Shown: positions 26,292 through 34,427, numbered from the stretch's first letter. The stretch: 64,000 bases of DNA from Nocardiopsis_B mangrovi (GCF_042653925.1 NZ_JBHSFQ010000015.1:62001-126000); one strand, 5' to 3'. A program made the numbers and translations. Notes: a model not told the origin generated them from the sequence alone.

Positions 26292-26702
26292 TCAGCGGCC
26301 GGTGCGGCCCGGGCCGGGGAAGTCGAACTTGTCGAGGCCGAGATCGGCCATCATCTTGGCGGGGTCGAATCCGCCCGCCCGGGCGGCCTCCATGTCCGTC
26401 CCCTCGGGTGCGAAGGGGGCGTAGGCCTCCAGCACCCGGTCCTGCATCCGGTCGCGGGCGCGCTCGACCACGTCCATGACGGCCGCCGACAATTCGGCCG
26501 GCGCCATCGACTTGTAGGAGCCGGTGCGGAACTTCAGCTCGACCAATTGGCCCTCAGCGTTGATCTTCGCGCTGATCGCCCGATCCTTGGAGACGGCCTC
26601 TTCGGTTGCCGAGGCCAGGCTTGCGCTTGCCTGTGTGAGCTTCTCCTGGTCCTCCCGTAGACGTGCGAGCGCCTGCTCGATCTCCTCCGGGTACGTACTC
26701 AT
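26292..26702 (-). CDS. YbaB/EbfC-like small protein of the ESX operon (136 aa)
   Basis: Start at ATG 26702 (MSTYPEEIEQALARLRED), with GAAGGGA 8-14 bases upstream. An N-terminal helix is followed by a core containing INAEGQLVELKF and AAVMDVVERARDRMQD, matching the YbaB/EbfC fold, a nucleoid-associated dimer family whose ESX-linked members include EspL-type proteins in mycobacteria. Its first 149 bp overlap the end of the upstream repeat-protein frame. Function here is probably accessory to secretion rather than chromosome binding; that is inference. Confidence 0.8.
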   Translation of the reverse strand: MSTYPEEIEQALARLREDQEKLTQASASLASATEEAVSKDRAISAKINAEGQLVELKFRTGSYKSMAPAELSAAVMDVVERARDRMQDRVLEAYAPFAPEGTDMEAARAGGFDPAKMMADLGLDKFDFPGPGRTGR

Positions 26703-29691
26703 CTGGACTTCCCTTCGTGTTCCCGTCGGCGCCGGGGCGGCCCAGCACCGAGATCCGCTCGCCCGCGCTGGTGCCCCAGACGCGTTCGTCCTCCGACATC
26801 CAGGCGGCACGGGTGCGCGCGTTCTCGCCCTGACCGGCGCCGCCGCCCATACCCCCGCCCATGCCGCCCATCGGCGGCATCATGGGTGGCATCCCGCCGC
26901 CCATGCCCCCCATCCCGCCGCCGAGGCCGCTGAAGTTGCCGCCGCCCTGGCCATTGCCATTGCCGTTGTCGACCCCGCCGGTGAACGTGTCGGGTTCGTC
27001 GGCGGGCGGGTTGCTGCGCAGGTCGCCGCCGCCGCCCGTGATGCCGTTGGCGTCGGGCTGGTCGCCCGCAGCGTTGGGGTCCTCGCTGGACCCCGGGCTG
27101 TCCCACCCGTTGCCGATGGAGTACGACGGCGGAGGTGAGCCCTCCTGGTCCCCGCCGTTGTCGCGCCCCAGGGAGTCGCCGAGCCCACCGCCATCAGGGC
27201 CGGCATTCATCCGCTCTTCGAGGTCGGCCGTCTGCCGGTCGTAGTACTCGTTCAGCCGGTCCTGATAGTCATCCGCCGACGAACCGTCCCCGCCGGAACC
27301 ACCCAGGTCGCCACCGCCCCCCTCAGGGCCGGAATTCATTCGCTCTTCGAGGTCCGCGGCCTGCTGGTCGTAGTACTCGTTCAGGCGGTCCTGGTACTCA
27401 TCCGCCGACGAACCGTCCCCGCCGGAACCACCCAGGTCGCCACCGCCGGAGTCCGGTCCCGACACGAGGTCGTCCAGCTCCTGGGAGCGCTGGTCGTAGT
27501 AGTCGTTGAGCTGCTGCCGGTACTCCTCCAGCTCCGGCGCGGGGTTCCCGTTCTCGTCGGTGATGCCGTTGACGTCGTCCCGCAGCCGGTCGAGGTTGGC
27601 CTTCTCCTGGTCGGCGTACTCCTGAACGTGCTGCTCGTACTCGGCGGCGTCGCCCCCGCCACCGAGGTCGCCGCCGCCCCCTTCGGGACCCGACCGGAGC
27701 TGTTCGAGGTCCTCGCGCTGATTCTTGGAGTACTCGTCCAGTGCCTGCTGGTATTCCTGCTCCGCCGGGGTCAGCGCCTGGCCGTCGTCGTTGCGGCCGT
27801 CGCCGTCGGGGTCGGGTGACTCGGCCATCAGCCGGTCCAGGCCCCCGGACTGCTCCTCGTAGTACTCGTTGAGGCGGCGCTCGTACTCCTCGGCCGTGGG
27901 CGGCTCTCCGCCACCGTCGCCCCCCAGGCTGCCGCCGCCACCGTTCGGGCCGGAGTCCAGGTCCCGGTCGAGGTCGCGGGCGGCCTGGTCGTAGTACTCG
28001 TCCAGCTGCCGGTTGTAGCGCTCCTCCGACGACCGGCGGTTGTTGTTCCCGCCTCCGCCACCGCCCAGAGACCCGCCGCCACCGACCGGCGGAGGCGGTC
28101 CACTGTTCATCTCCGATTCAAGGTCGTCGGACTGCCGGTTGTAGTAGTCGTCCAGCGTCCGGTTGAACCGGTCCTCCGAGGCCGGGCCGTCACCGCCGTT
28201 GCCACCGCCGTCCTCGTCGAGGTCGCCACCGCCGCCCTCGGGACCGGAGTTCAGATCGTTGATCGAGTTCTGGTAGTAGTCGTCGAGCGCGTTGTTGTAC
28301 TCGTCCTCCATGTCGGGGCCATCGTTATTTCCCCCGCCACCGTCCTCCGTGAGGTCGTCTTCGCTGCTCTCGGGACCACTCTCCAGATCCTTTAGCAGGT
28401 CCTGGTAGTACTTATCGAGCGCCTCTTCGTACTCTTTCTGGGAGTCGGACGGCCCGCCGTCGTCATCGTTGTCACTTCCCTCTCCATCGCCGTCGTCGTC
28501 ATTCATGAGATCGTTGAGGTTTTCGATCTCATTCTTGTAATAATCTTCGAGTAGCTCCTCGTACTCCTTCTGGGTGTCGGATTTGTCGTTGTCCTCACTC
28601 TCGTCATCGTCGTCGGGTCCGAAGCCGCCACCCCCGCCGCTCCCGCCGGACCAGTCGAGCGGCATCAGGCCTTCCGCATCCGTGATCGCCGTGAGCTCGC
28701 CGCCTACATCTCTGTAGTGGCTGTCGACCACCTGCATGGTCTCCGAGGCGATTGCAGCGAAGTTGTCATTCAGGTTATCGGTCCACTCTTTTTTGATCAG
28801 TTCCTGGATGAACTTCCACGTGTCGGGATTGTTGGCTTTACCGAGAAACCCGATCCACGTGGTCTTGTCGCCCGGTTCGATGGTGGCGATCGTCCGGTTC
28901 CGCTCGAACCAGTCGTCGATGGCCTTTAAGGGGATCCCCCTGGGGGTCTTGAGCCAGTGAGTGGCAGCTGCATTCAGAATGATGCCACCGGAGAGGATCG
29001 TGTGCCTGGCTTCCTGGAGAGCACCAGGGTAGGGGGCAACCTGCGTGGCGAGGTGATCGAAGCGCGCATGCAAGTTGCGTAGGTGCTCCACGAAAATGTC
29101 GCCGGTCGCCCCCTTCAGAGCGTCGCCGGCACTGGTAACCCAGTCCCCGGCATCGTCGGCCGAGCGGTTCGCCAGGGCCACCACGTCCTCGAGTACCGCT
29201 TCGAGTTCGACCATTCTCGTCGGGCTGAAGGTATTGCTGTCTTTCCCCGCCCACGGCCCACCGAGGTTGGTGGCCAAATGCTTGAAGAAGGATTGGCCGT
29301 CGTCTTCGTTGAAGAAGGTTCCTATGGCGATCCCGGAGTAGTACGTCTTCGCGTCGGAGCCCCCGACAAACGATCCGCCCATGGGGCCACCCGCCGGGTT
29401 CGGGACCCATGTCGGTTCGGTCGGTCCGAGATGCGACTCCAGCCAATGAGTGAGTCCGTCCGGGCTTTTCTGGTCGGACTTGAAGCTTTGGAACCAGTCG
29501 GCCTTCAGGACGTCCCCGGCGGACATCATCGGCGCGTATGGGTCGCCCATCCCTTTGTCGGAGATGGAGTTGATAATATGGTGGAGTTCAGTGGGTACCG
29601 GATGCGCTGAGAGATCGGGATTTTCGGGATCCTTTTCACCCAGCCCCTCATCCTGCTCTAGGGGGATATCCCCTTCATTTCCCTTCGGCAT
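26554..29691 (-). CDS. Large ESX-associated protein with 11 tandem Tyr-rich repeats (1045 aa)
   Basis: ATG at 29691 follows AGGAGGAG. Residues 1-350 are a helical domain (ADWFQSFKS, SIS DKGMGDPY, LMPLDWSGG end). Residues about 365-835 are 11 repeats of 39-50 residues with consensus YxxxLxxYYxxxxxDL, separated by SGPEGGGGDL-type linkers. A Gly/Met/Pro-rich segment and a conserved-looking AAWMSEDERVWG then follow; the latter is a C-terminal motif I associate with PPE-like actinobacterial ESX proteins. The last 50 residues overlap the YbaB-like gene in another frame, so the natural end may be near 26700. Surface or secreted scaffold function is inferred. Confidence 0.82.
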   Translation of the reverse strand: MPKGNEGDIPLEQDEGLGEKDPENPDLSAHPVPTELHHIINSISDKGMGDPYAPMMSAGDVLKADWFQSFKSDQKSPDGLTHWLESHLGPTEPTWVPNPAGGPMGGSFVGGSDAKTYYSGIAIGTFFNEDDGQSFFKHLATNLGGPWAGKDSNTFSPTRMVELEAVLEDVVALANRSADDAGDWVTSAGDALKGATGDIFVEHLRNLHARFDHLATQVAPYPGALQEARHTILSGGIILNAAATHWLKTPRGIPLKAIDDWFERNRTIATIEPGDKTTWIGFLGKANNPDTWKFIQELIKKEWTDNLNDNFAAIASETMQVVDSHYRDVGGELTAITDAEGLMPLDWSGGSGGGGGFGPDDDDESEDNDKSDTQKEYEELLEDYYKNEIENLNDLMNDDDGDGEGSDNDDDGGPSDSQKEYEEALDKYYQDLLKDLESGPESSEDDLTEDGGGGNNDGPDMEDEYNNALDDYYQNSINDLNSGPEGGGGDLDEDGGGNGGDGPASEDRFNRTLDDYYNRQSDDLESEMNSGPPPPVGGGGSLGGGGGGNNNRRSSEERYNRQLDEYYDQAARDLDRDLDSGPNGGGGSLGGDGGGEPPTAEEYERRLNEYYEEQSGGLDRLMAESPDPDGDGRNDDGQALTPAEQEYQQALDEYSKNQREDLEQLRSGPEGGGGDLGGGGDAAEYEQHVQEYADQEKANLDRLRDDVNGITDENGNPAPELEEYRQQLNDYYDQRSQELDDLVSGPDSGGGDLGGSGGDGSSADEYQDRLNEYYDQQAADLEERMNSGPEGGGGDLGGSGGDGSSADDYQDRLNEYYDRQTADLEERMNAGPDGGGLGDSLGRDNGGDQEGSPPPSYSIGNGWDSPGSSEDPNAAGDQPDANGITGGGGDLRSNPPADEPDTFTGGVDNGNGNGQGGGNFSGLGGGMGGMGGGMPPMMPPMGGMGGGMGGGAGQGENARTRAAWMSEDERVWGTSAGERISVLGRPGADGNTKGSPDEYVPGGDRAGARTSTGGPGEAHTGKRKPGLGNRRGRLQGSGDQREDQR
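27190..28590 (-). repeat. Eleven tandem 39-50-residue repeats (YxxxLxxYY)
   Basis: Within the 1045-residue protein. Units begin at EYEELLEDYY, EYEEALDKYY, EYNNALDDYY, RFNRTLDDYY, RYNRQLDEYY, EYERRLNEYY, EYQQALDEYS, EYEQHVQEYA, EYRQQLNDYY, EYQDRLNEYY and DYQDRLNEYY. The tyrosines sit seven and eight residues after the first, one helix face, and are lost only in units 7 and 8. The last two units are nearly identical, suggesting recent expansion at the 3' end. Confidence 0.92.
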
Positions 29692-29777
29692 GACTCCTCC
29701 TCACCCGATCTCCCTCAGCGCCGCCACGCGACCTCCCGCCGGACCGTTAGGCGTCCGACCCGGTGAATCTTGACTGA

Positions 29778-30203
29778 TCAGCCGGCATCCTCGCCGCTGT
29801 CATCGCCGAGGGTATTGCGCGCCTGCGCGACGTTCTCGGGGTCGATGATGTACGCGAGTTCTTGAGCGGTCACCACCTGGTCGTCCTCGGTGTTCTCGAA
29901 CCTTATGTGCACCTTTTCCAATCGGTAGTCCAACCCCTCGAACTCCTTGATCAGTCCGTTGAGCTGCTCGCGAATCAGTCGCACATTGTTATTCAGAGTG
30001 ACGCCGAGATTGCCCGCCTGAGGGAAGACCTCCGGGTTCCCGAAGTGAATTCCATTGATCGGCGGCTTATCCTTGGAGACTTCATCGTCGACGTAGGCGT
30101 TCAGCCTGTCTCTCTGATCACGGAGGTCCGTCAACATGCCCTGGATATTTTCATCACGGAATCTGCGCAGGTACCCGAAAGTGATCTCGGTCTGCTCCGC
30201 CAT
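29778..30203 (-). CDS. Hypothetical ESX-operon protein (141 aa)
   Basis: ATG at 30203 with GAGGAG upstream. The sequence is helical and charged, with an N-terminal EITFGYLRRFRDENIQGM, a central helix VRLIREQLNGLIKEFEGLDY, and an acidic tail. No motif recognised. It sits between the second WXG100-size gene and the large repeat protein, all in one direction with short gaps, so it is likely a co-secreted partner or chaperone. No Trp-x-Gly motif is present. Confidence 0.75.
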   Translation of the reverse strand: MAEQTEITFGYLRRFRDENIQGMLTDLRDQRDRLNAYVDDEVSKDKPPINGIHFGNPEVFPQAGNLGVTLNNNVRLIREQLNGLIKEFEGLDYRLEKVHIRFENTEDDQVVTAQELAYIIDPENVAQARNTLGDDSGEDAG

Positions 30204-30264
30204 TACTCGATCTCCTCACTCCTCGACCCGCCGGCCGGTCGTACCCGTCACCGGCGGGCGGCGG

Positions 30265-30564
30265 CTACATGTTCCGCGAGACCCATTCCAGGGACAGCTT
30301 GTTGTCGGTGTTCTGGTAGTTGTCGCGGATCAGGATCAGCGCCTGCTCCGCCCGGGTGAGCAGGAACTCCATGTCCTGCACGTTGAGCTGCCACTGCGCC
30401 ATGCTGTTGTCGTAGTTCTCGGCCGTGGCACCGTCGAGCTCGCCGCGGACCCGGGCCATCTTCGAGGCCAGCTTGTCGAGGGATTCGCGGATCTCCTGCG
30501 TGCGCGCACGCAGGTCGAACGCCGAATCGTCCATGCCCGAATACTTGACGGAAAAATCGCTCAT
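30265..30564 (-). CDS. WXG100-superfamily-like protein, second of pair (99 aa)
   Basis: Start taken at ATG 30564 (MSDFSVKYSGMDDSAFD), giving the usual ESX length of about 100 residues; longer in-frame starts read into the upstream gene. Two helices predicted: SLDKLASKMARVRGELDGA and MEFLLTRAEQALILIRDNY. The turn has AQWQLNV rather than a strict Trp-x-Gly, which is common in the CFP-10-like partner. It ends in Met-TAG. It probably pairs with the product of the preceding WXG100 gene. Confidence 0.78.
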   Translation of the reverse strand: MSDFSVKYSGMDDSAFDLRARTQEIRESLDKLASKMARVRGELDGATAENYDNSMAQWQLNVQDMEFLLTRAEQALILIRDNYQNTDNKLSLEWVSRNM

Positions 30565-30641
30565 TTGCTGCTGCTCGTTTCGTTTCCCGGATCCGCCCCA
30601 GGGGACGGCCTGGTTCAGAATGGAAAAGGGGGAGGTGGCGT

Positions 30642-30965
30642 TCAGGCGCTCTGGTTGGGGTTGAGCTGGCTCATCCAGGCGTTGGAGGTGACGAGGTTCT
30701 CGTCCTCCAGGTTCAACATGCCGAGCGTGGTCCCGCCGAACGTGCCGATCATGTTGTTCATGCCGTTGACGATGAGCCGGAGTTCCTCCAGCCACTTGAC
30801 CAGCGCGGTCTCATAGCCCGCCTCCGCGCCGCCCTGCCAGCTCGACTTCAGCGAGTCGCGCAGGAAGTCCACCTTGGTGTAGACGGCGTTGCACTCGCCA
30901 TGGGCCTCCTCCATGGCGTCCCTGCCGGTCGTCATCCCGTATTCGGTACTGGTAGTCAGACTCAT
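30642..30965 (-). CDS. WXG100 family protein, first gene of ESX operon (107 aa)
   Basis: ATG at 30965 is preceded by GAGGAGGAG. The product has the WXG100 plan: helix (TTGRDAMEEAHGECNAVYTK), Trp-Gln-Gly turn in SSWQGGAEAGYETAL, and a second helix. WXG100 proteins are small secreted substrates that heterodimerise and co-export larger ESX substrates. It heads the seven-gene minus-strand operon ending in the giant gene; the promoter should lie in 30966-31130. Confidence 0.9.
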   Translation of the reverse strand: MSLTTSTEYGMTTGRDAMEEAHGECNAVYTKVDFLRDSLKSSWQGGAEAGYETALVKWLEELRLIVNGMNNMIGTFGGTTLGMLNLEDENLVTSNAWMSQLNPNQSA

Positions 30966-31127
30966 ATCCGCTCCTCCTCGCGACATATGGGGCAGCACTG
31001 CCCGGGCGGGGAGGTGGTCACAGACCAGTTGGATCGAGCCGACTACGCGCATGCGAGCGCGCGACCATGACGCGCGATCCGGCGTCTACTCCGTTCCCCC
31101 GAAACAGCGGGCGCACGGATAGCCAAA

Positions 31128-31148
31128 ACCATGCTCCTAGAGCATGGT
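31128..31148. promoter_or_regulatory. Perfect dyad, possible operator upstream of ESX operon
   Basis: ACCATGCTC, then CTA, then GAGCATGGT: a perfect 9-bp inverted repeat with a 3-base centre, 163 bp upstream of the first WXG100 gene. There is no T-run on either side, so an operator is more likely than a terminator. The regulator is unknown; the adjacent XRE protein is a candidate only by proximity. Confidence 0.45.
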
Positions 31149-31397
31149 CAACCCGCTGCGGAGATCCAGTTGGTGCTATTCGCGTTTTGGCTGCTCTCGC
31201 CCGGTTTCCATGGAGCGGTTACCCAGCGTGAGCCCAGAAGCGCGCGCGGATACAGCGGGGCACGGTGCCGGTGCCCATGCGCGGCCGACGTCGGAGCGAG
31301 CGGATGCTGTGGCCCGGGGAGCGCAGGTCGTGGACGGTGGCTTGGTCTGGGTACCCGGGACGCCGTCACGGCGGAGATGAACAGCCAGCCACGTAAA

Positions 31398-31427
31398 ACG
31401 CTCGGCTGGGAAACCCCAGCCGAGCGT
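31398..31427 (-). terminator. Rho-independent terminator after XRE-DUF397 pair
   Basis: A 13-bp perfect stem (ACGCTCGGCTGGG at 398-410, complement at 415-427) with a 4-base loop. Read on the minus strand it is followed by TTTTAC, a U-tract, about 97 bp after the DUF397 stop. Confidence 0.85.
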
Positions 31428-31523
31428 CTCGCTAAGCTCCTGGCGACAGCCAGTGGATCACTTGTGTTGCAACGCCCCCTGGAATTCGCCGTCGACGGGA
31501 GGGGAGGCCAGGGGGCGCGGGCG

Positions 31524-31691
31524 CTACAGGGAGTCGAGGTCGGCCAGCAACGCACGCCACTCCGACGCGGGCACGGCGAGGACCACGCCGTCACGGTGCT
31601 TCGTGTCCCGAACGAGGGTCGTCGGGCCCTCTGCAACCTCTACGCACTCACCGGAAGAGTGGGAGTAGCTGGATTTGTGGAAGTCGTTCAC
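31524..31691 (-). CDS. DUF397 domain protein (55 aa)
   Basis: Starts with GTG at 31691, overlapping the XRE gene stop by 4 bp (GTGA), which implies coupled translation. The product begins MNDFHKSSYSHSSGECVEVA and contains LVRDTKHRD and ASEWRALLADLDSL, the hallmarks of DUF397 proteins. These small proteins accompany XRE/DUF5753 regulators in actinomycetes, as in the whiJ-type loci, and are thought to act with them. It is below usual ORF length cut-offs. Confidence 0.92.
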   Translation of the reverse strand: MNDFHKSSYSHSSGECVEVAEGPTTLVRDTKHRDGVVLAVPASEWRALLADLDSL

Positions 31692-32455
31692 GTTAGTTCC
31701 TCGATCCTCTTGCGGGATTCCTCAGGACTGAGCGCCGATGCCTGCAACTGGTTGGCCGCCGCGTTGAACGCGGCTACCTCTCGGGGAAGATCGAAGGGCG
31801 TTCCTCCCATGGCATGTTCTGCGAACAGCACGGGCAGGCGGTCTTCGAAGCTGATGAGGCGGAACGCTCCTGTTGCGGCAGCCAGGTGCACAGCGTCGGG
31901 GATGAGCTGCAAGCACACGGACGATTCTGTCAGGTCGAGCACGTGGGACAGCGCATCGGGGGCTATCTGCGGAGCGGCCCGGACCACGGCGTCGGGCACC
32001 ATCACAGAGATCTTGGGGCCGTCCTTTCGCAGCAGGTGCTTATTGCGTCGCATGCGCTGGTCCACGATCGTGCCCACCTGCTCGTCTGTGTCCAGCGGAC
32101 GGCCCATGCGCACCACTGCTCGCGTGTAGTCGGGGCTCTGGAGGACGAACGGGATGATGACCGGCTGGCAGATCCGGATCTCAACCGCGTGGTCTTCCAC
32201 ATCAGAGATCCGTTGCATCCATTCCGGCTCGGCCTCGCGCCGCTTCTGCTCAAGCCAGCGGCGCACCAACAGACCCTCAGCGCCAAGCGCCCTGTCCAGT
32301 GCTTCCGCGTGATCCCTCTTGGGGTTCGCCTTGCCATTCACCAGCGCCGATATCTGAGCAGGGGACCAACCGACCGTTCGCGCAAGTTTCGCCTGACTGA
32401 TCCCGGACTGTCGAATCAGAGAGCGAAGCGCGCTCGTGAAGTCACTCATAGCCAC
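31688..32455 (-). CDS. XRE-family regulator with DUF5753 C-terminal domain (about 255 aa)
   Basis: Residues 10-60 form an HTH_XRE domain (ISQAKLARTVGWSPAQISAL). The rest matches DUF5753, with VVRMGRPLDTDEQV, RQ-type RMRRNKHLLR and a late LPVLFAEHAMGGTPFDL. GTG 32455 or ATG 32449 may be the start; neither has a clear ribosome site, so a leaderless transcript is possible. It forms a pair with the overlapping DUF397 gene. It faces the five-HTH operon across a 167-bp divergent gap and may control that operon, itself or the ESX operon. Confidence 0.88.
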   Translation of the reverse strand: MAMSDFTSALRSLIRQSGISQAKLARTVGWSPAQISALVNGKANPKRDHAEALDRALGAEGLLVRRWLEQKRREAEPEWMQRISDVEDHAVEIRICQPVIIPFVLQSPDYTRAVVRMGRPLDTDEQVGTIVDQRMRRNKHLLRKDGPKISVMVPDAVVRAAPQIAPDALSHVLDLTESSVCLQLIPDAVHLAAATGAFRLISFEDRLPVLFAEHAMGGTPFDLPREVAAFNAAANQLQASALSPEESRKRIEELT

Positions 32456-32622
32456 AAGTATTCAGGAAGCGTTCGGAAACGAACAGCGAATCTCGAAAAT
32501 AACGGGAGCTTCTGATGTTGATAGCGCATCTCCCCGCTTATGAACGACTCTGAACGGCGAGGCCCCCGCGGTGACGGCGAATCACCCGGGGGCGTGGCCA
32601 CCAGTTCGGAGCTGATGACGTC

Positions 32623-32889
32623 ATGCAGATTACCGCCATATTGTGGCTGATCGTCCGGTTCGTATGGCCCCCACACACCGGGACCAGGACCCGAAACCGG
32701 AGGTATGCGGCCCGGCACCGCCTTTCCTCCCCACCGCCCCAGCCCGACCCGATCCGCCCCGGTGTCCAGCGCCGGCCCGCGCCGGTCGTGGACCCCGACA
32801 ACGTCTCGCCGCCCGCCGAAGTCGTGCGCGGAGGACTCATCGCGTGGGAGACCGGGGCGTTCAGCGTTGGGGAACTGGTGGGCGCGTGA
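32623..32889 (+). CDS. Small hypothetical protein (88 aa)
   Basis: ATG at 32623 opens a frame that ends exactly in TGATG overlap with the next start at 32889. It begins MQITAILWLIVRFVWPPHTG, a short hydrophobic segment, then becomes Pro/Arg-rich and ends ETGAFSVGELVGA. No family recognised. The overlap with the ATPase-like gene and same strand support translation. Position first in the operon suggests an accessory role; function unknown. Confidence 0.55.
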   Translation: MQITAILWLIVRFVWPPHTGTRTRNRRYAARHRLSSPPPQPDPIRPGVQRRPAPVVDPDNVSPPAEVVRGGLIAWETGAFSVGELVGA

Positions 32890-33279
32890 TGGCGACCCAC
32901 GCACCGCATGTGAGCACGCACGCCCGCACCTTCCACGCCGGAGCCGAGATCGCCGAGGCCCGCGCGTGGCTCACCGCGCTCCTGCCCATCGAGGCAGGGA
33001 TGCCCGACGACATGGCCGCCGCGGCGGCGCTGTGCCTGTCGGAGGTCATGACCGCCACCACGGCCCGCACCGGCGCGGCCAAGCTGTCGGTCTCGGTGGG
33101 CGCCGACCACCTCTACGTCGAGTCCCGCCCCACCACCGGCGTGCGCACCCGCGCGCCCCGGACCGTCGCCGACGCCGACACCCAGATGTACGCGACCGCG
33201 CTCATGGAGGCGTTCACCACCCAGTGGGGGGGCGCTCCCCGACGAAGGCCGGTACTTCCTCCTCAACTGGCAGACCTGA
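32889..33279 (+). pseudogene. Histidine-kinase-like ATPase (RsbW-type) gene with apparent frameshift
   Basis: From ATG 32889 the product resembles the anti-sigma/RsbW ATPase group: AEARAWLTALLP, then LCLSEVMTATTARTG where active members read SELVTNAVRHT, then LSVSVGADHLYVE. The expected N-box Asn appears replaced. At 33224-33230 there is a run of seven G. With six G the frame would continue as ALPDEGRYFLLNWQT and stop at 33279, a natural family end. With seven G the frame reads on into the next gene as an artificial 594-residue fusion. Sequencing error or real mutation cannot be told apart here. Confidence 0.6.
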
Positions 33280-33392
33280 CCCAAAGACGCCCACCGGGCC
33301 GGGTCGCCGATCGCCCGACCGCAGCCCCTTCCCGTGCCCGCCCCCGGTCGCGGGAGGGGGCACCCCCAACCCCCCGAGATGGAAAGCCCCCC

Positions 33393-34427
33393 ATGTTCGA
33401 CACATCGCAGGCCCACACCGCAGCACGCAGCGCGGCCGATGCCTCCACCATGCGGCCCCTTCCCCCCAACGCCATACACCCCGAAGAGGTCGCCCGCATC
33501 CTGCATCTCGCCCCATGCACCGTCAGAGCCAAGGCTCTCAAGGGCCACATCCCCACCGAACAGGCCCCGGACGGGCGCCGCTGGTTCGACCGCGAAGCCA
33601 TCTTCCGCATGGCCGCCGATCTCGACGCCCTCACCGCCGAGAGCGATGACCTGCTGTGGGTCGGGGAAGCCGCGGATCTCGCGTGGGTGGACACCATCGA
33701 CATCCGCAGGTGGGCCGATCAAGGCGTTCTCCCCGTCGTCCGCAGCCCCGCAAGCTCGCTGCGTCGCTACCGGCGCTCCGACGTCATGCGCGTGGCGGCC
33801 GTGCACCCCGGATCGACAGCCCTAGCGCCCACCGCCATCGACGAGGTGTCCACAGGCGAGGCCGCGGAGATCGCCGGGGTCACCATCGCGACCATCCGCC
33901 GCTGGGCGGTAGGCGGCACACTTCCCGGCATCGGCATCCCCGGGCAGACGCCGCGCTGCTACCGGGAGTCCGACCTCGCCGGCATCGTGAGCCGACGACT
34001 CGAAACCCGGGTGACGGCCGAGGGCACCCGGGACGACACCTACACGGTCGCCGAGGCCGCGCGCATCCTCGCAGCCGGTGAGAGCGTCATACGCCGCTGG
34101 GTGCACAACGGGGTCCTTCCCGTCCGGTCCCTGTACAGGCGCTTCCGCATCGTGGCCGATGCCGTGCACGAGCTGGAGGCACAGTGGCTCGCCCCGGCGA
34201 CGCCCACCGCCACCGGTCAACCGTGGGTGGTGCCGGACATGGGCGTCGAGGAAGCCGCGCGCCTACTGGGCAGGAGCAGCAGCTTCGTAAACCGGATCGC
34301 CAACCAGGGCATCATCCGGTCCATCCGCTGGCCCCTCACCCACACGCGCCGCTTCTACAGCGCCGAGATCCGCGCGATGGCCGAACGCGCCGACGAGGAA
34401 CGCCGCGGCCCCGATGCCCGTACCTGA
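33393..34427 (+). CDS. Protein of five tandem MerR/excisionase-like HTH units (344 aa)
   Basis: Start chosen at ATG 33393 with GGAAAG about 8 bases upstream, after the ATPase-like gene. Five units are visible: HPEEVARILHLAPCTVRAKA, VGEAADLAWVDTIDIRRWAD, TGEAAEIAGVTIATIRRWAV, VAEAARILAAGESVIRRWVH and VEEAARLLGRSSSFVNRIAN. Each is followed by a G-x-[LI]P-type wing and an aromatic/basic strand (RRWFD, LRRYRRSD, PRCYRESD, YRRFRI, TRRFYSAE). These are hallmarks of MerR/Xis winged helices. There is no effector domain. It probably binds DNA at several adjacent sites; target unknown. Confidence 0.8.
   Translation: MFDTSQAHTAARSAADASTMRPLPPNAIHPEEVARILHLAPCTVRAKALKGHIPTEQAPDGRRWFDREAIFRMAADLDALTAESDDLLWVGEAADLAWVDTIDIRRWADQGVLPVVRSPASSLRRYRRSDVMRVAAVHPGSTALAPTAIDEVSTGEAAEIAGVTIATIRRWAVGGTLPGIGIPGQTPRCYRESDLAGIVSRRLETRVTAEGTRDDTYTVAEAARILAAGESVIRRWVHNGVLPVRSLYRRFRIVADAVHELEAQWLAPATPTATGQPWVVPDMGVEEAARLLGRSSSFVNRIANQGIIRSIRWPLTHTRRFYSAEIRAMAERADEERRGPDART

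Larger units (their letters stand above)
30966..31523. other. Gene-free regulatory gap between ESX operon and DUF397 gene
   Basis: No convincing gene on either strand. It holds the leader of the ESX operon, a dyad at 31128-31148 and the terminator at 31398-31427. Short open frames here lack ribosome sites and family resemblance. Confidence 0.6.

Noticed and set aside
31131..32129. 332-codon plus-strand frame over the XRE-DUF397 locus
   Set aside because: Antisense to two well-supported overlapping genes and a terminator.
32538..33806. 422-codon minus-strand frame
   Set aside because: Antisense to the ATPase-like and five-HTH genes; composition not protein-like.
32643..34427. A real 594-residue fusion of ATPase-like and HTH protein
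   Set aside because: A natural ATPase ending appears in the neighbouring frame after a seven-G run, and the HTH gene has its own start and ribosome site.
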